Notes: generated by a model from the letters alone, not told the origin. A stretch of 64,000 nt of DNA from Pseudomonas zanjanensis (GCF_014268745.2 NZ_JABWRB020000001.1:62001-126000); one strand, 5' to 3'. Counted from the stretch's first letter, positions 8,997 through 17,644 are shown. A program made the numbers and translations.

Positions 8997-9749
8997 GTGG
9001 CTAATTTGCGCGTTGAAGTCATCACATTGTTTCCCGAGATGTTTTCCGCCATCAGCGAGTACGGCATAACCAGCCGCGCGGTGAAACAGGAGCTGTTGCA
9101 GCTCACCTGTTGGAATCCGCGGGACTACACCACGGATCGACATCACACTGTGGACGATCGCCCGTTTGGCGGTGGCCCGGGCATGGTGATGAAGATCAAG
9201 CCCCTGGAAGATGCGCTGGTTCAGGCCAGGACGGCAGCCGGGGAGGGTGCGAAGGTGATCTACCTGTCGCCCCAAGGCCGCCAGCTGACTCAGTCGGCGG
9301 TACGCGAGCTGGCAAATTCGGATGCATTGATCCTGATTGCCGGCCGTTATGAAGGCATTGACGAGCGTTTCATTGAAGCTCATGTCGATGAAGAGTGGTC
9401 GATTGGCGACTATGTACTGTCTGGCGGCGAGCTGCCGGCGATGGTCCTGATCGATGCGGTTACACGACTGCTGCCTGGAGCTTTAGGGCATGCAGATTCC
9501 GCCGAGGAAGATTCCTTTACGGATGGTCTGCTGGATTGCCCGCACTACACCCGACCGGAGGTGTATGCGGATCAGCGTGTTCCCGACGTGTTGCTAAGTG
9601 GCAACCACGCGCACATCCGGCGTTGGCGTTTACAGCAGTCCCTTGGTCGGACCTATGAACGACGCGCCGATCTTCTGGAAAGCCGCTCGCTTTCTGGAGA
9701 AGAGAAGAAGCTGCTCGAGGAATACATCCGCGAGCGGGACGATAGTTAA
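8997..9749 (+). CDS. trmD: tRNA (guanine-37-N1)-methyltransferase TrmD
   Basis: 250-residue SPOUT-class methyltransferase that makes m1G37 next to the anticodon and so prevents +1 frameshifting. The N-terminus [16 protein letters not shown], the SAM-binding trefoil-knot sequences [13 protein letters not shown] and [15 protein letters not shown], and the [11 protein letters not shown] stretch are all present. GTG 8997 is chosen because it gives the family's usual start two bases after rimM; upstream in-frame codons would overlap rimM and add unrelated sequence. The C-terminal domain ends normally. Confidence 0.97.
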   Translation: MANLRVEVITLFPEMFSAISEYGITSRAVKQELLQLTCWNPRDYTTDRHHTVDDRPFGGGPGMVMKIKPLEDALVQARTAAGEGAKVIYLSPQGRQLTQSAVRELANSDALILIAGRYEGIDERFIEAHVDEEWSIGDYVLSGGELPAMVLIDAVTRLLPGALGHADSAEEDSFTDGLLDCPHYTRPEVYADQRVPDVLLSGNHAHIRRWRLQQSLGRTYERRADLLESRSLSGEEKKLLEEYIRERDDS

Positions 9750-9794
9750 CAACGTATCGATGGTGAGTCCGACGACTTGCCTTAGGAGCACAGC

Positions 9795-10145
9795 ATGACT
9801 AACAAAATCATCCTTGCACTCGAAGCAGAGCAGATGACCAAAGAAATCCCTACCTTTGCCCCGGGCGACACCATTGTCGTTCAGGTGAAAGTGAAGGAAG
9901 GCGACCGTTCCCGTCTGCAAGCGTTCGAAGGCGTCGTTATCGCCAAGCGTAACCGTGGCGTGAACAGTGCATTCACCGTTCGTAAAATCTCCAACGGTGT
10001 CGGCGTAGAGCGTACTTTCCAGACCTACAGCCCGCAAATCGACAGCATGGCTGTCAAGCGTCGCGGTGACGTACGTAAAGCCAAGCTGTACTACCTGCGT
10101 GACCTGTCGGGTAAAGCAGCTCGCATCAAGGAAAAACTGGCTTAA
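9795..10145 (+). CDS. rplS: 50S ribosomal protein L19
   Basis: 116-residue protein at the 30S-50S interface. Diagnostic bL19 stretches are [32 protein letters not shown] and [20 protein letters not shown]. It closes the rpsP operon and is followed 16 bases later by a strong intrinsic terminator. A clear AGGAG (9784-9788) lies six bases before the ATG. Confidence 0.98.
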
Positions 10146-10161
10146 GTCCAGCTTCCGATGC

Positions 10162-10191
10162 AAAAAAAGCAGCCTGCGGGCTGCTTTTTTG
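10162..10191 (+). terminator. Rho-independent terminator of the rpsP operon
   Basis: GCAGCC (10169-10174), loop TGCG and GGCTGC (10179-10184), flanked by seven A and six T. A textbook hairpin plus T-tract right after rplS. Confidence 0.93.
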
Positions 10192-10277
10192 TTGCCTGCG
10201 ATTTGTGCTTTGAGCACCCTGCATAGCTTCATTTCCATTTTCGATGCCGTGTGTGCCCGCATCTTTCAAGAGTCTTT

Positions 10278-11174
10278 ATGCCTGCCATCGATCATCCGCT
10301 GATAGACCAGTTTCTCGATGCCCTGTGGCTGGAGAAGGGGCTGTCCGATAACACCCGCGGTGCCTACCGCAGCGATTTGGCACTGTTTAACGGTTGGTTG
10401 CAGGAAAATAACCTGGAACTGATCAATGCCGGCCGGGAGTTGATCCTCGATCACTTGGCGTGGCGCCTGGAGCAGAACTACAAACCGCGCTCGACGGCAC
10501 GGTTTCTCTCCGGCTTGCGTGGGTTCTATCGCTATTTACTGCGGGAAAAGCTCATCGCGGTGGATCCGACCTTGCGCGTGGAAATGCCGCAGCTGGGGCG
10601 TCCGCTGCCCAAGTCCCTGTCGGAAGCCGATGTGGAGGCGTTGCTGGCGGCGCCCGACCTCAGTGAGGCCATCGGCCAGCGCGACCGGGCCATGCTGGAA
10701 GTCTTGTACGCCTGTGGCCTGCGGGTCACCGAGCTGATCAGCTTGACGCTGGAGCAAGTCAACCTGCGCCAGGGTGTGCTGCGGGTGATGGGCAAGGGCA
10801 GCAAGGAGCGCCTGGTGCCGATGGGCGAGGAAGCGATTGTCTGGGTCGAGCGTTACATGCGCGATGCCCGTCATGAACTGCTGGGTGGGCGTCCCAGCGA
10901 TGTGCTGTTCCCCAGCCTGCGCGGCGAGCAGATGACCCGCCAGACCTTCTGGCACCGCATCAAGCACCAGGCCAAGGTGGCCGGGGTCAACAAATCCCTC
11001 TCGCCCCACACCTTGCGTCATGCCTTCGCCACACACCTGCTCAACCACGGCGCCGACCTGCGGGTGGTGCAGATGCTGCTTGGCCATAGCGACTTGTCCA
11101 CTACCCAGATCTACACCCATGTGGCTCGGGCACGGTTGCAGGACTTGCATGCCAAGCATCATCCCCGCGGCTGA
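10278..11174 (+). CDS. xerD: Site-specific tyrosine recombinase XerD
   Basis: 298-residue recombinase that, with XerC and under FtsK control, resolves chromosome dimers at dif. An N-terminal SAM-like DNA-binding domain (FLDALWLEKGLSDNTRGAYR) is followed by the catalytic domain with the R-H-R-Y tetrad: Arg in YACGLRVTEL, HTLRHAFATHLL (His and Arg) and the nucleophile Tyr in TTQIYTHV. The start matches the family's short N-terminus. The gene is monocistronic; dsbC follows beyond a repeat-rich gap. Confidence 0.95.
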   Translation: MPAIDHPLIDQFLDALWLEKGLSDNTRGAYRSDLALFNGWLQENNLELINAGRELILDHLAWRLEQNYKPRSTARFLSGLRGFYRYLLREKLIAVDPTLRVEMPQLGRPLPKSLSEADVEALLAAPDLSEAIGQRDRAMLEVLYACGLRVTELISLTLEQVNLRQGVLRVMGKGSKERLVPMGEEAIVWVERYMRDARHELLGGRPSDVLFPSLRGEQMTRQTFWHRIKHQAKVAGVNKSLSPHTLRHAFATHLLNHGADLRVVQMLLGHSDLSTTQIYTHVARARLQDLHAKHHPRG

Positions 11175-11185
11175 ATGAAGTCCCC

Positions 11186-11341
11186 TGTGGGAGCCTTTGG
11201 GAGCAAGCTTGTGGGAGCAAGGCTTGCCCGCGATGAACGATAACGCGGTTCAGTTGTTACACCGCAGCGTGGCCATCGCGGGCAAGCCTTGCTCCCACAG
11301 GTACCTCCCACAGGACAGTTCCCACAGGACAGTTCCACAGG
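11186..11341. repeat. REP pair of the GTGGGAGCAAGGCTTGCCCGCGATG type with CCCACAGG reiterations
   Basis: The main inverted pair runs from GTGGGAGCAAGGCTTGCCCG (11211) to its exact complement ending at 11299. Before it, TGTGGGAGC and TTGGGAGCAAGC are partial copies; after it, CTCCCACAGG, TTCCCACAGG and TTCCACAGG repeat in short steps. The 312-base xerD-dsbC gap contains no supported gene. Confidence 0.85.
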
Positions 11342-11486
11342 GCAGCCTCCAGCAATGTCTTGCGTCAGCGGCATTCGGTCACGCCAGCCTTCTGTGGTAG
11401 GCTTTGTCGGTTTGCACAGTGGGCGGTTGGAACCCGAATCTGCGGGTCGGTGTTTCCCGTCTCATTTGTTCGCCTCAGGAGTCCCC

Positions 11487-12218
11487 ATGCGTTTGATCCA
11501 GATGTTCACCGCCGCCGCCATTGCGTTGGCCAGTACCTTTGCCATCGCCGACGACGCGGCCGACAAGGCTATCCGCAAAAGCCTGGAAAACCTTCAGCTC
11601 GACGTGCCGATCGACACCATTTCGGCCAGTCCCATGGCCGGCCTGTATGAGGTCAAGCTCAAGGGCAGCCGCGTGCTTTATGCCAGCGCCGACGGCCAAT
11701 ACATCGTCCAGGGCAACCTGTTCGAGCTCAAGGACGGCAAGCCGGTCAACCTCACCGAGCTGACCGAGCGCCAAGGCATTTCCAAGTTGATCAACGGCAT
11801 TCCGGTCGCTGAAACCGTGGTTTATCCGGCCATCGGCGAAACCAAGTCCCACATCACCGTGTTTACCGACACCACCTGCCCGTATTGCCACAAGCTGCAC
11901 GCCGAAGTGCCGGAACTGAACAAGCGCGGCATCGAAGTGCGTTATGTGGCATTCCCGCGCCAGGGCCTGGGCTCGCCGGGTGATGAGCAGTTGCAGGCGG
12001 TCTGGTGCTCCAAGGACAAGAAAGCGGCCATGGACAAGATGGTGGACGGCAAGGAAATCAAGGCCGCCCAGTGCGAGAATCCGGTTTCCAAGCAGTTTGC
12101 CCTCGGACAGTCAATAGGTGTGAACGGTACGCCGGCGATTGTTTTGGCCGATGGTCAGGTAATTCCGGGCTACCAGCCAGCGCCACAAGTGGCCAAACTG
12201 GCCCTCGGCGCGAAATGA
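11487..12218 (+). CDS. dsbC: Thiol:disulfide interchange protein DsbC
   Basis: 243-residue periplasmic disulfide isomerase, kept reduced by DsbD, that reshuffles wrong disulfides. Residues 1-21 are a Sec signal peptide ending FAIA before DDAAD. Residues about 22-85 form the DsbC dimerisation domain, followed by a linker and a thioredoxin-fold domain with the active site CPYC at residues 131-134 and the cis-proline in GVNGTPAIV. The second cysteine pair (VWCSKDK, AAQCENP) is also conserved. The xerD-dsbC-hom-thrC order is typical for Pseudomonas. Confidence 0.96.
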   Translation: MRLIQMFTAAAIALASTFAIADDAADKAIRKSLENLQLDVPIDTISASPMAGLYEVKLKGSRVLYASADGQYIVQGNLFELKDGKPVNLTELTERQGISKLINGIPVAETVVYPAIGETKSHITVFTDTTCPYCHKLHAEVPELNKRGIEVRYVAFPRQGLGSPGDEQLQAVWCSKDKKAAMDKMVDGKEIKAAQCENPVSKQFALGQSIGVNGTPAIVLADGQVIPGYQPAPQVAKLALGAK

Positions 12219-12246
12219 TCATGGGCGATCCGCTTTTGAAGATCAC

Positions 12247-12333
12247 GGCTCGGCGAAAACTTTCGTCGGGCCGTTAAACACAGAGTCGCGTTGCTTCGCG
12301 GCTGTATTTCACGGCCGACCTTGCGTCGGCCGT
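12247..12333 (+). promoter_or_regulatory. Two hairpins in the dsbC-hom gap / hom leader
   Basis: The first stem pairs GGCTCGGCGAAA with TTTCGTCGGGCC (12247-12272, some G-U pairs). The second is a perfect 9-bp stem, ACGGCCGAC with GTCGGCCGT (12311-12333), 17 bases before the hom start. Neither has a T-tract, so they are more likely leader structures or weak ends for dsbC than standard terminators. No threonine- or methionine-rich leader peptide is seen. Confidence 0.45.
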
Positions 12334-12350
12334 TTCATGGGGAGTCAAGA

Positions 12351-13655
12351 GTGAATCCGGTCAAAGTAGGCATCTGTGGGTTAGGTACCGTCGGTGGCGG
12401 CACCTTCAACGTACTTCAGCGCAACGCCGAGGAAATTTCTCGTCGTGCCGGGCGTGGGATCGAAGTGGCACAAATTGCCATGCGCACGCCAAAGCCTCAG
12501 TTCCAGACGACCGGTATTGCGATTACCAACGATGTGTTCGAAGTGGCCACGAACCCTGAGATCGACATCGTCATAGAGCTGGTGGGCGGCTATACCGTTG
12601 CCCGCGAGTTGGTACTCAAGGCCATCGAGAATGGCAAGCATGTGGTCACCGCGAACAAGGCGCTTATCGCTGTTCACGGTAATGAGATTTTCGCCAGGGC
12701 CCGCGAGAAGGGTGTGATCGTGGCGTTCGAAGCCGCCGTGGCCGGTGGCATCCCGGTGATCAAGGCGATCCGCGAAGGCCTGTCGGCCAACCGTATCAAC
12801 TGGGTCGCGGGGATCATCAACGGCACCGGCAACTTCATCCTCACCGAGATGCGCGAGAAGGGTCGCACCTTCGAAGACGTGCTCGCCGAAGCCCAGGCCC
12901 TCGGCTACGCAGAGGCTGATCCGACGTTCGACGTGGAAGGCATCGACGCCGCGCACAAGCTGACGATCCTGGCGTCCATTGCGTTCGGTATTCCGTTGCA
13001 GTTCGACAAGGCCTACACCGAGGGCATCACCAAGCTGACCACCGCGGACGTGAACTACGCCGAAGCCCTGGGCTATCGCATCAAACACCTGGGCGTGGCG
13101 CGCAGCACCGCCAGCGGCATCGAGCTGCGCGTGCACCCGACGCTGATCCCGGCCGACCGCCTGATCGCCAATGTCAACGGTGTGATGAACGCGGTGATGG
13201 TCAACGGCGATGCCTCTGGCTCGACGTTGTTCTACGGCGCTGGCGCGGGCATGGAGCCGACGGCTTCTTCAGTCATTGCCGACCTGGTGGACGTGGTTCG
13301 CGCCATGACCTCCGACCCGGAAAATCGCGTGCCGCACCTGGCCTTCCAGCCAGACTCGTTGTCGGCTCACCCGATTCTTCCGATCGAGGCGTGCGAAAGC
13401 TCCTACTACCTGCGCATCCAGGCCAAGGACCATCCGGGTGTGCTGGCCCAAGTGGCGAGTATCCTCTCGGAACGCGGCATCAACATCGAGTCGATCATGC
13501 AGAAGGAAGTCGAGGAACACGACGGCCTGGTGCCGATGATCCTGCTGACCCACCGTGTGGTCGAGCAGAACATCAACGACGCGATCGCGGCGCTGGAAGC
13601 GCTCCAGGGTGTCGTTGGGCCGGTGGTCCGTATCCGCGTTGAACATTTGAACTAA
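12351..13655 (+). CDS. hom: Homoserine dehydrogenase
   Basis: 434-residue NAD(P)H enzyme that converts aspartate semialdehyde to homoserine for threonine and methionine synthesis. The N-terminal Rossmann motif is VGICGLGTVGGGT, the catalytic domain holds GIINGTGNFILTEM and AHKLTILASIAFG, and residues from about 355 form an ACT domain (YYLRIQAKDHPGVLAQVASI) used for allosteric control by threonine. GTG 12351 with GGGGAG eleven bases upstream gives the usual start; upstream in-frame codons have no family sequence. thrC follows in the same direction after a short repeat, so the two probably form a unit. Confidence 0.96.
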   Translation: MNPVKVGICGLGTVGGGTFNVLQRNAEEISRRAGRGIEVAQIAMRTPKPQFQTTGIAITNDVFEVATNPEIDIVIELVGGYTVARELVLKAIENGKHVVTANKALIAVHGNEIFARAREKGVIVAFEAAVAGGIPVIKAIREGLSANRINWVAGIINGTGNFILTEMREKGRTFEDVLAEAQALGYAEADPTFDVEGIDAAHKLTILASIAFGIPLQFDKAYTEGITKLTTADVNYAEALGYRIKHLGVARSTASGIELRVHPTLIPADRLIANVNGVMNAVMVNGDASGSTLFYGAGAGMEPTASSVIADLVDVVRAMTSDPENRVPHLAFQPDSLSAHPILPIEACESSYYLRIQAKDHPGVLAQVASILSERGINIESIMQKEVEEHDGLVPMILLTHRVVEQNINDAIAALEALQGVVGPVVRIRVEHLN

Positions 13656-13738
13656 GCAGCTACAAGCTTCAAGCTGCAAGCTCCAAGTCAAAGCAGATCC
13701 GCTTTTACTTGCAGCTTGTAGCTTACAGCTCGCAGCTC
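13656..13738. repeat. AAGCTTCAAGCTGCAAG-type inverted repeat between hom and thrC
   Basis: AGCTACAAGCTTCAAGCTGC on the left pairs with GCAGCTTGTAGCT on the right around AGCAGATCCGCT, and both arms are built from reiterated CAAGCT units. It starts right at the hom stop codon. It resembles a separate Pseudomonas intergenic palindrome family, different from the other REPs here. No T-tract is present and thrC starts 20 bases later, so read-through is likely. Confidence 0.75.
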
Positions 13739-13757
13739 AAACCGAAGGTTTGCCCCT

Positions 13758-15167
13758 ATGCGCTATATCAGCACCCGCGGCCAGGCACCGGCCCTGAATT
13801 TCGAAGATGTCCTCCTGGCCGGCCTGGCCACGGACGGCGGTCTCTATGTGCCGGAAAACCTGCCGCGTTTCACCCAGGAAGAAATCGCTTCCTGGGCCGG
13901 CCTGCCGTATCACGAGCTGGCGTTCCGGGTCATGCGCCCGTTTGTCACCGGCAGCATCCCGGACGCCGATTTTAAAAAGATCCTGGAAGAGACCTATGGC
14001 GTCTTTTCCCACAATGCCATCGCGCCGCTGCGTCAGCTCAACGGTAACGAATGGGTCATGGAGCTGTTCCACGGCCCGACCCTGGCGTTCAAGGACTTCG
14101 CCCTGCAACTGCTCGGTCGCCTGCTGGACTACGTGCTGCAAAAGCGTGGCGAGCGCGTGGTGATCGTCGGTGCCACCTCTGGCGACACCGGTTCGGCGGC
14201 CATCGAAGGCTGCAAGCATTGCGAGCACGTCGACATTTTCATCCTGCACCCGCACAACCGGGTCTCGGAAGTGCAGCGTCGGCAGATGACGACCATTTTT
14301 GGCGATAACATCCACAACATCGCCATCGAAGGCAACTTCGATGACTGCCAGGAAATGGTCAAGGCCAGCTTCGCCGACCAGAGCTTCCTCAAGGGCACGC
14401 GGCTGGTGGCGGTGAACTCGATCAACTGGGCGCGGATCATGGCCCAGATCGTCTATTACTTCCATGCGGCCCTGCAACTGGGCGGTCCGGCCCGTTCCGT
14501 ATCGTTCTCGGTGCCGACCGGCAACTTTGGCGATATCTTCGCCGGGTACTTGGCGCGCAACATGGGCCTGCCGATCAACCAATTGATCGTCGCCACCAAC
14601 CGCAACGACATCCTGCACCGCTTCATGAGCGGCAACCAGTACGTCAAGGAAACCCTGCACGCCACGCTGTCGCCTTCGATGGACATCATGGTGTCGTCGA
14701 ACTTCGAACGCCTGCTGTTCGACCTGCACGGTCGCAACGGCGCGGCGATCGCCGGCCTGATGGACAGCTTCCGGCAGGGCGGCGGTTTCAGCGTCGAGCC
14801 TGAGCGCTGGACCGAAGCCCGCAAGTTGTTCGACTCCCTGGCCGTGAACGATGAGCAGACCTGCGAAACCATCGCCGAGGTGTTCGAGCAGAGCGGTGAG
14901 TTGCTCGATCCGCACACGGCCATCGGTGTCAGGGCCGCTCGTGAGTGCCGTCGCAGCCTGGACATCCCGATGGTGATCCTGGGCACGGCTCACCCGGTCA
15001 AGTTCCCGGAAGCGGTGGAGAAAGCTGGTGTAGGAAAAGCGCTCGAACTGCCTGCGCATCTTTCTGATTTGTTTGAGCGAGATGAGCGATGCACCGTGTT
15101 GCCCAACGACTTGAAAGCCGTGCAGGCCTTTGTCAGCCTGCATGGCAATCGCGGCAAGCCACTCTGA
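13758..15167 (+). CDS. thrC: Threonine synthase
   Basis: 469-residue PLP enzyme that converts O-phosphohomoserine to threonine. It starts with the conserved MRYISTRGQAPALNFEDVLL, carries the PLP lysine in LAFKDFALQ (Lys 112) and the phosphate-binding GATSGDTGSAA, and ends with the domain containing ILGTAHPVKFPEAVE. Length and start fit the enterobacterial/pseudomonad class. Paired with hom upstream; a terminator follows. Confidence 0.97.
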   Translation: MRYISTRGQAPALNFEDVLLAGLATDGGLYVPENLPRFTQEEIASWAGLPYHELAFRVMRPFVTGSIPDADFKKILEETYGVFSHNAIAPLRQLNGNEWVMELFHGPTLAFKDFALQLLGRLLDYVLQKRGERVVIVGATSGDTGSAAIEGCKHCEHVDIFILHPHNRVSEVQRRQMTTIFGDNIHNIAIEGNFDDCQEMVKASFADQSFLKGTRLVAVNSINWARIMAQIVYYFHAALQLGGPARSVSFSVPTGNFGDIFAGYLARNMGLPINQLIVATNRNDILHRFMSGNQYVKETLHATLSPSMDIMVSSNFERLLFDLHGRNGAAIAGLMDSFRQGGGFSVEPERWTEARKLFDSLAVNDEQTCETIAEVFEQSGELLDPHTAIGVRAARECRRSLDIPMVILGTAHPVKFPEAVEKAGVGKALELPAHLSDLFERDERCTVLPNDLKAVQAFVSLHGNRGKPL

Positions 15168-15191
15168 CCGCTTAAATCTGTCACATTTTGA

Positions 15192-15217
15192 AGCCCGTCT
15201 CCTGACGGGCTTTCTTG
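15192..15217 (+). terminator. Intrinsic terminator after thrC
   Basis: AGCCCGTC, loop TCCT, GACGGGCT, then TTCTTGTTT. It closes the hom-thrC unit 24 bases after the stop. Confidence 0.85.
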
Positions 15218-15287
15218 TTTCTGCATGCCAAACTGGCCGGGTTTTCGCCCTTGGAGGGATGGGCGAGTCATCTCGAAGGAAATGCAG

Positions 15288-16676
15288 ATGTCGTTTTTTA
15301 TCAAAGGCAAGCCAGCCCTGGGCTGGGTAATGGTCCTGGCCCTGATGTACTGGACGCAGGGGGGCGGTGCGGCGCCGCTGAGCGCTTTCGAAACGCCACC
15401 GCGCAACCCTGGCGAACGGCTGGTGCTGGACGCGCAAGAGTTGAAGTGGGTCAAGGAGAACCCCCGGGTCATCGTGGCCACCATGCAGTTTCCGTTGTAC
15501 TTGTTCAAGAATGAGCAGGGACAGTGGAGTGGGTTGAACCACGATATTCTCCAGCGTATCGCGCACCTGAGCGGCCTCGAGTTCGTGCATCGGGAGTCGT
15601 TCTCCCCCGGTGAGTTGTTGACGATGCTGGAGAATGGCGAGGCCGACATGACGACCCTGCTGGCGATGAATGAAGAACGTCGGGATTTCCTCAGTTTCAG
15701 CCATGCGTTCGGTGGTTTCGGCTGGGTATTCGTCGGCCGAGACGGGGAATCGTCCCTTCATTCGCTGGGGCAGCTCGAAGGGAAAGTCCTGGCATTACCG
15801 GCACGCCATGCATTGGAAGCGGAAATCCGGCGCGATTACCCGACGATCACATTACGCACGACCAAGACCTCTGGCGAGGCACGGGCGCTGGTAGAGAGTC
15901 GGGAAGCCTTTGCCACTATCGAAAATGAAACCGGGGTGCATCTCTACCCGGCCGGGCAATTGCAGGTCGGCAGCGGCCTTGAGGGCAAGTGGGAACCGGA
16001 TTACCTGGCGGTACGCCAGGACCTGACCGTGTTGCTGAGTATCTTGAATAAAGCCCTGGAAGCCTTCCCGGCCGAGGACATGCGTGCGCTGCGTTCGAAA
16101 TGGTTGTCCGGCACGACCCCAGTCCAGGCGCCCACGATCTGGACGCGGATGTCCAGCTGGGGTTACTGGTGTGTGACCGTGGTCGTGGTGTTTGGCCTCT
16201 TGTCCCTGCTGTGGAACCGTCGCCTGCAGATACAGATCGACCAACGCCTCAACGCCGAAGCGGTCCTCAAGGATCAGTTGATGCTCCAGCGGGCCTTGAT
16301 GGATGCCATTCCCGACCCGATTTTCATCCGTGATCTGGAAGGCCGCCTGATCATGTGCAACAAAAGCTATGAAGAGCAGTTCGCGACCCGCTTCGAAAAA
16401 CTGCGGGGCACGCGGCTGACCGACTCGGCATCATTCCCGCCGGCCACCGCCGAGCTGCTGCATGGGGAAGTGATGGATCAATTGCGCACCGGCCAGTCTC
16501 GGTTCGTCGACCGGCAATTGATGTTCAGCGGCGGATTGCGGGAAATCTATCATTGGTCGGTGCCGTTCTATGGGGCCGATGGGCACCTGCGTGGCATTCT
16601 GGGGGGCTGGACCGATGTCGGGCGCCGGTGGCGCCGTTGCGACAGGGGCTTGGCTGTGCCGGCCGTCAGCCCGTAA
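15288..16676 (+). pseudogene. Truncated BvgS-type sensor: periplasmic binding domain + TM + PAS, no kinase
   Basis: The 462-residue product looks like the front half of an unorthodox sensor kinase. Residues about 1-28 are a signal/anchor, residues 45-275 form a bacterial extracellular solute-binding (family 3) domain (NEQGQWSGLNHDILQRI, GEADMTTLLAMNEERRDFL), residues about 295-315 (YWCVTVVVVFGLLSLLW) are a membrane helix, and residues about 335-440 form a PAS domain (DAIPDPIFIRDLEGRLIMC). It reads normally to GILGGWTDV and then ends in an arginine-rich tail, GRRWRRCDRGLAV. No H-box, ATPase, receiver or HPt sequence is found in any frame downstream. ATG 15288 is preferred because AAGGA lies seven bases before it. 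Most likely a deletion remnant; a membrane ligand sensor without output remains possible. Confidence 0.65.
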
Positions 16677-16838
16677 CGGCGCCCGGAGAAGGCTGTTGTT
16701 TGACTGTCATATTGGACGCGCATGCTCGGTTGAACAGGTTGAGGCGTGCCGGTTCGGTGCGCTGACGAACTTTCTGCTGCGGCCCACGGTCATTGACTGT
16801 GTACATGCAGTTGTTTCGGACTATTGAAGGGTGAGCGA
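16677..16838 (+). other. Unassigned stretch after the truncated sensor
   Basis: An open frame overlapping the sensor's end (about 16570-16827) translates as GALTNFLLRPTVIDC and similar text that I do not recognise as a kinase, receiver or HPt remnant. It is the likely deletion junction. Confidence 0.35.
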
Positions 16839-17126
16839 ATGGAAAGTATCAGCCTATTGCTGAATGAAGCCTTGAGCCCGTACCAGGTCTCGCTGACTCC
16901 CTCCGGTGCCAAGGGCGAATGCCGGGTAACGCTGAGGAATGCCAGCGGGAGCATCATCGTCGAGCGAGTGTTCAATCAGGCCCAATTGGCCGACAAGCGT
17001 CAGTTGACCGACGTGGTCGATGGCCTGCATCGCGATGTGCTGATTGCCGAGGGTCGCCTTGAGCCCTGTGTGATTGCGGCATTGCGCAATCTGGCGCGCG
17101 ACAAGGTCATGGTCGCGGCGAATTGA
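16839..17126 (+). CDS. DUF3509 domain protein
   Basis: 95-residue small cytoplasmic protein of a family largely confined to Pseudomonas. Typical stretches are LLNEALSPYQVSLTPSGAKG, TDVVDGLHRDVLIAEGRL and EPCVIAALRN. The function is unknown. ATG 16839 has GAAGGGTGAG upstream. Paralogues of this family are numerous in pseudomonads. A strong hairpin terminator lies about 115 bases after the stop. Confidence 0.85.
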   Translation: MESISLLLNEALSPYQVSLTPSGAKGECRVTLRNASGSIIVERVFNQAQLADKRQLTDVVDGLHRDVLIAEGRLEPCVIAALRNLARDKVMVAAN

Positions 17127-17241
17127 CCGGGTTTTGTGGGAACCTTCCTACGTCCTGATGAGTCAGACCTTTTACCAGCAAGAGCAAGCATTGTGCTCCG
17201 GTGCTTGTCGCTTGTTGTACTAACCATGATTGGTTACGTTT

Positions 17242-17280
17242 AACCCCGAGTCGTCTCCCCACTTCTCGGGGTTTCTTTTT
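17242..17280 (+). terminator. Intrinsic terminator 115 bases after the DUF3509 gene
   Basis: ACCCCGAG (17243-17250) pairs with CTCGGGGT (17265-17272) and is followed by TTCTTTTTG. The distance from the stop leaves an untranslated stretch (17127-17241) with further small hairpins such as AACCATGATTGGTT, so this may end a long 3' UTR or a separate short RNA. Confidence 0.8.
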
Positions 17281-17359
17281 GCCCGGTGTTTGTGGTTTTA
17301 GCGTGGTTTGTCAGGCATTGGCGCCGTTGTGGGAGCAAAGCTTGCTCGCGAGGCGGCCT

Positions 17360-17644
17360 GACTGCATACATATCCGTTGCTGCGGTAACGGCCACTTAGG
17401 GTTCCGCCCTGACGGCGGGTCACTTTTGAAGAGCGCAAAAGTAACCAAAACGCTTCTGCCCCACCACTCGGCACCTCGCTAAGGCTCGGTGTGCCCTCAC
17501 TCCGGCATTGCTCCGTGGGCCGCCGCGAAGGGCCATCCATGGCCCAGCGCGGCTATCCCGGCATCCATGCCGGGATGCCCACTGCGCAATGCCTGCGTTC
17601 GGCCATCGTGGTTAACGGGGCGCCCGAGATCAACGTCCACCCCG
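17360..17644. repeat. Multi-copy-type Pseudomonas intergenic element (GTCACTTTTG ... AAAAGTAACCAAAACGCT)
   Basis: The stretch contains AAAAGTAACCAAAACGCT, CCACCACTCGGCACCTCGCT, CCGCGAAGGGCCATCCATGG and the palindrome CCCGGCATCCATGCCGGG, and ends GTTAACGGGGCGCCC. I recall near-identical text scattered between genes in many Pseudomonas genomes, often miscalled as small proteins. It holds several local inverted repeats, such as AGGGCCATCCATGGCCC and GCACCTCGCTAAGGCTCGGTGTGC. It lies in the 770-base gene-free stretch 17127-17896, after a lone REP arm at 17329-17358. Family membership is from memory, not from a search. Confidence 0.6.

Noticed and set aside
12222..12277. Threonine-operon leader peptide before hom
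   Set aside because: The only short frame (MGDPLLKITARRKL...) has no run of Thr or Ile codons, and the hairpins have no T-tract.
16570..16827. Open frame overlapping the end of the truncated sensor
   Set aside because: The text has no recognisable domain and the first half duplicates sensor coding sequence in another frame; kept only as an unassigned stretch.
17201..17482. Small protein reading across the multi-copy element
   Set aside because: Such readings are a known false call in this element type; the frame crosses the DUF3509 terminator and has no ribosome site.
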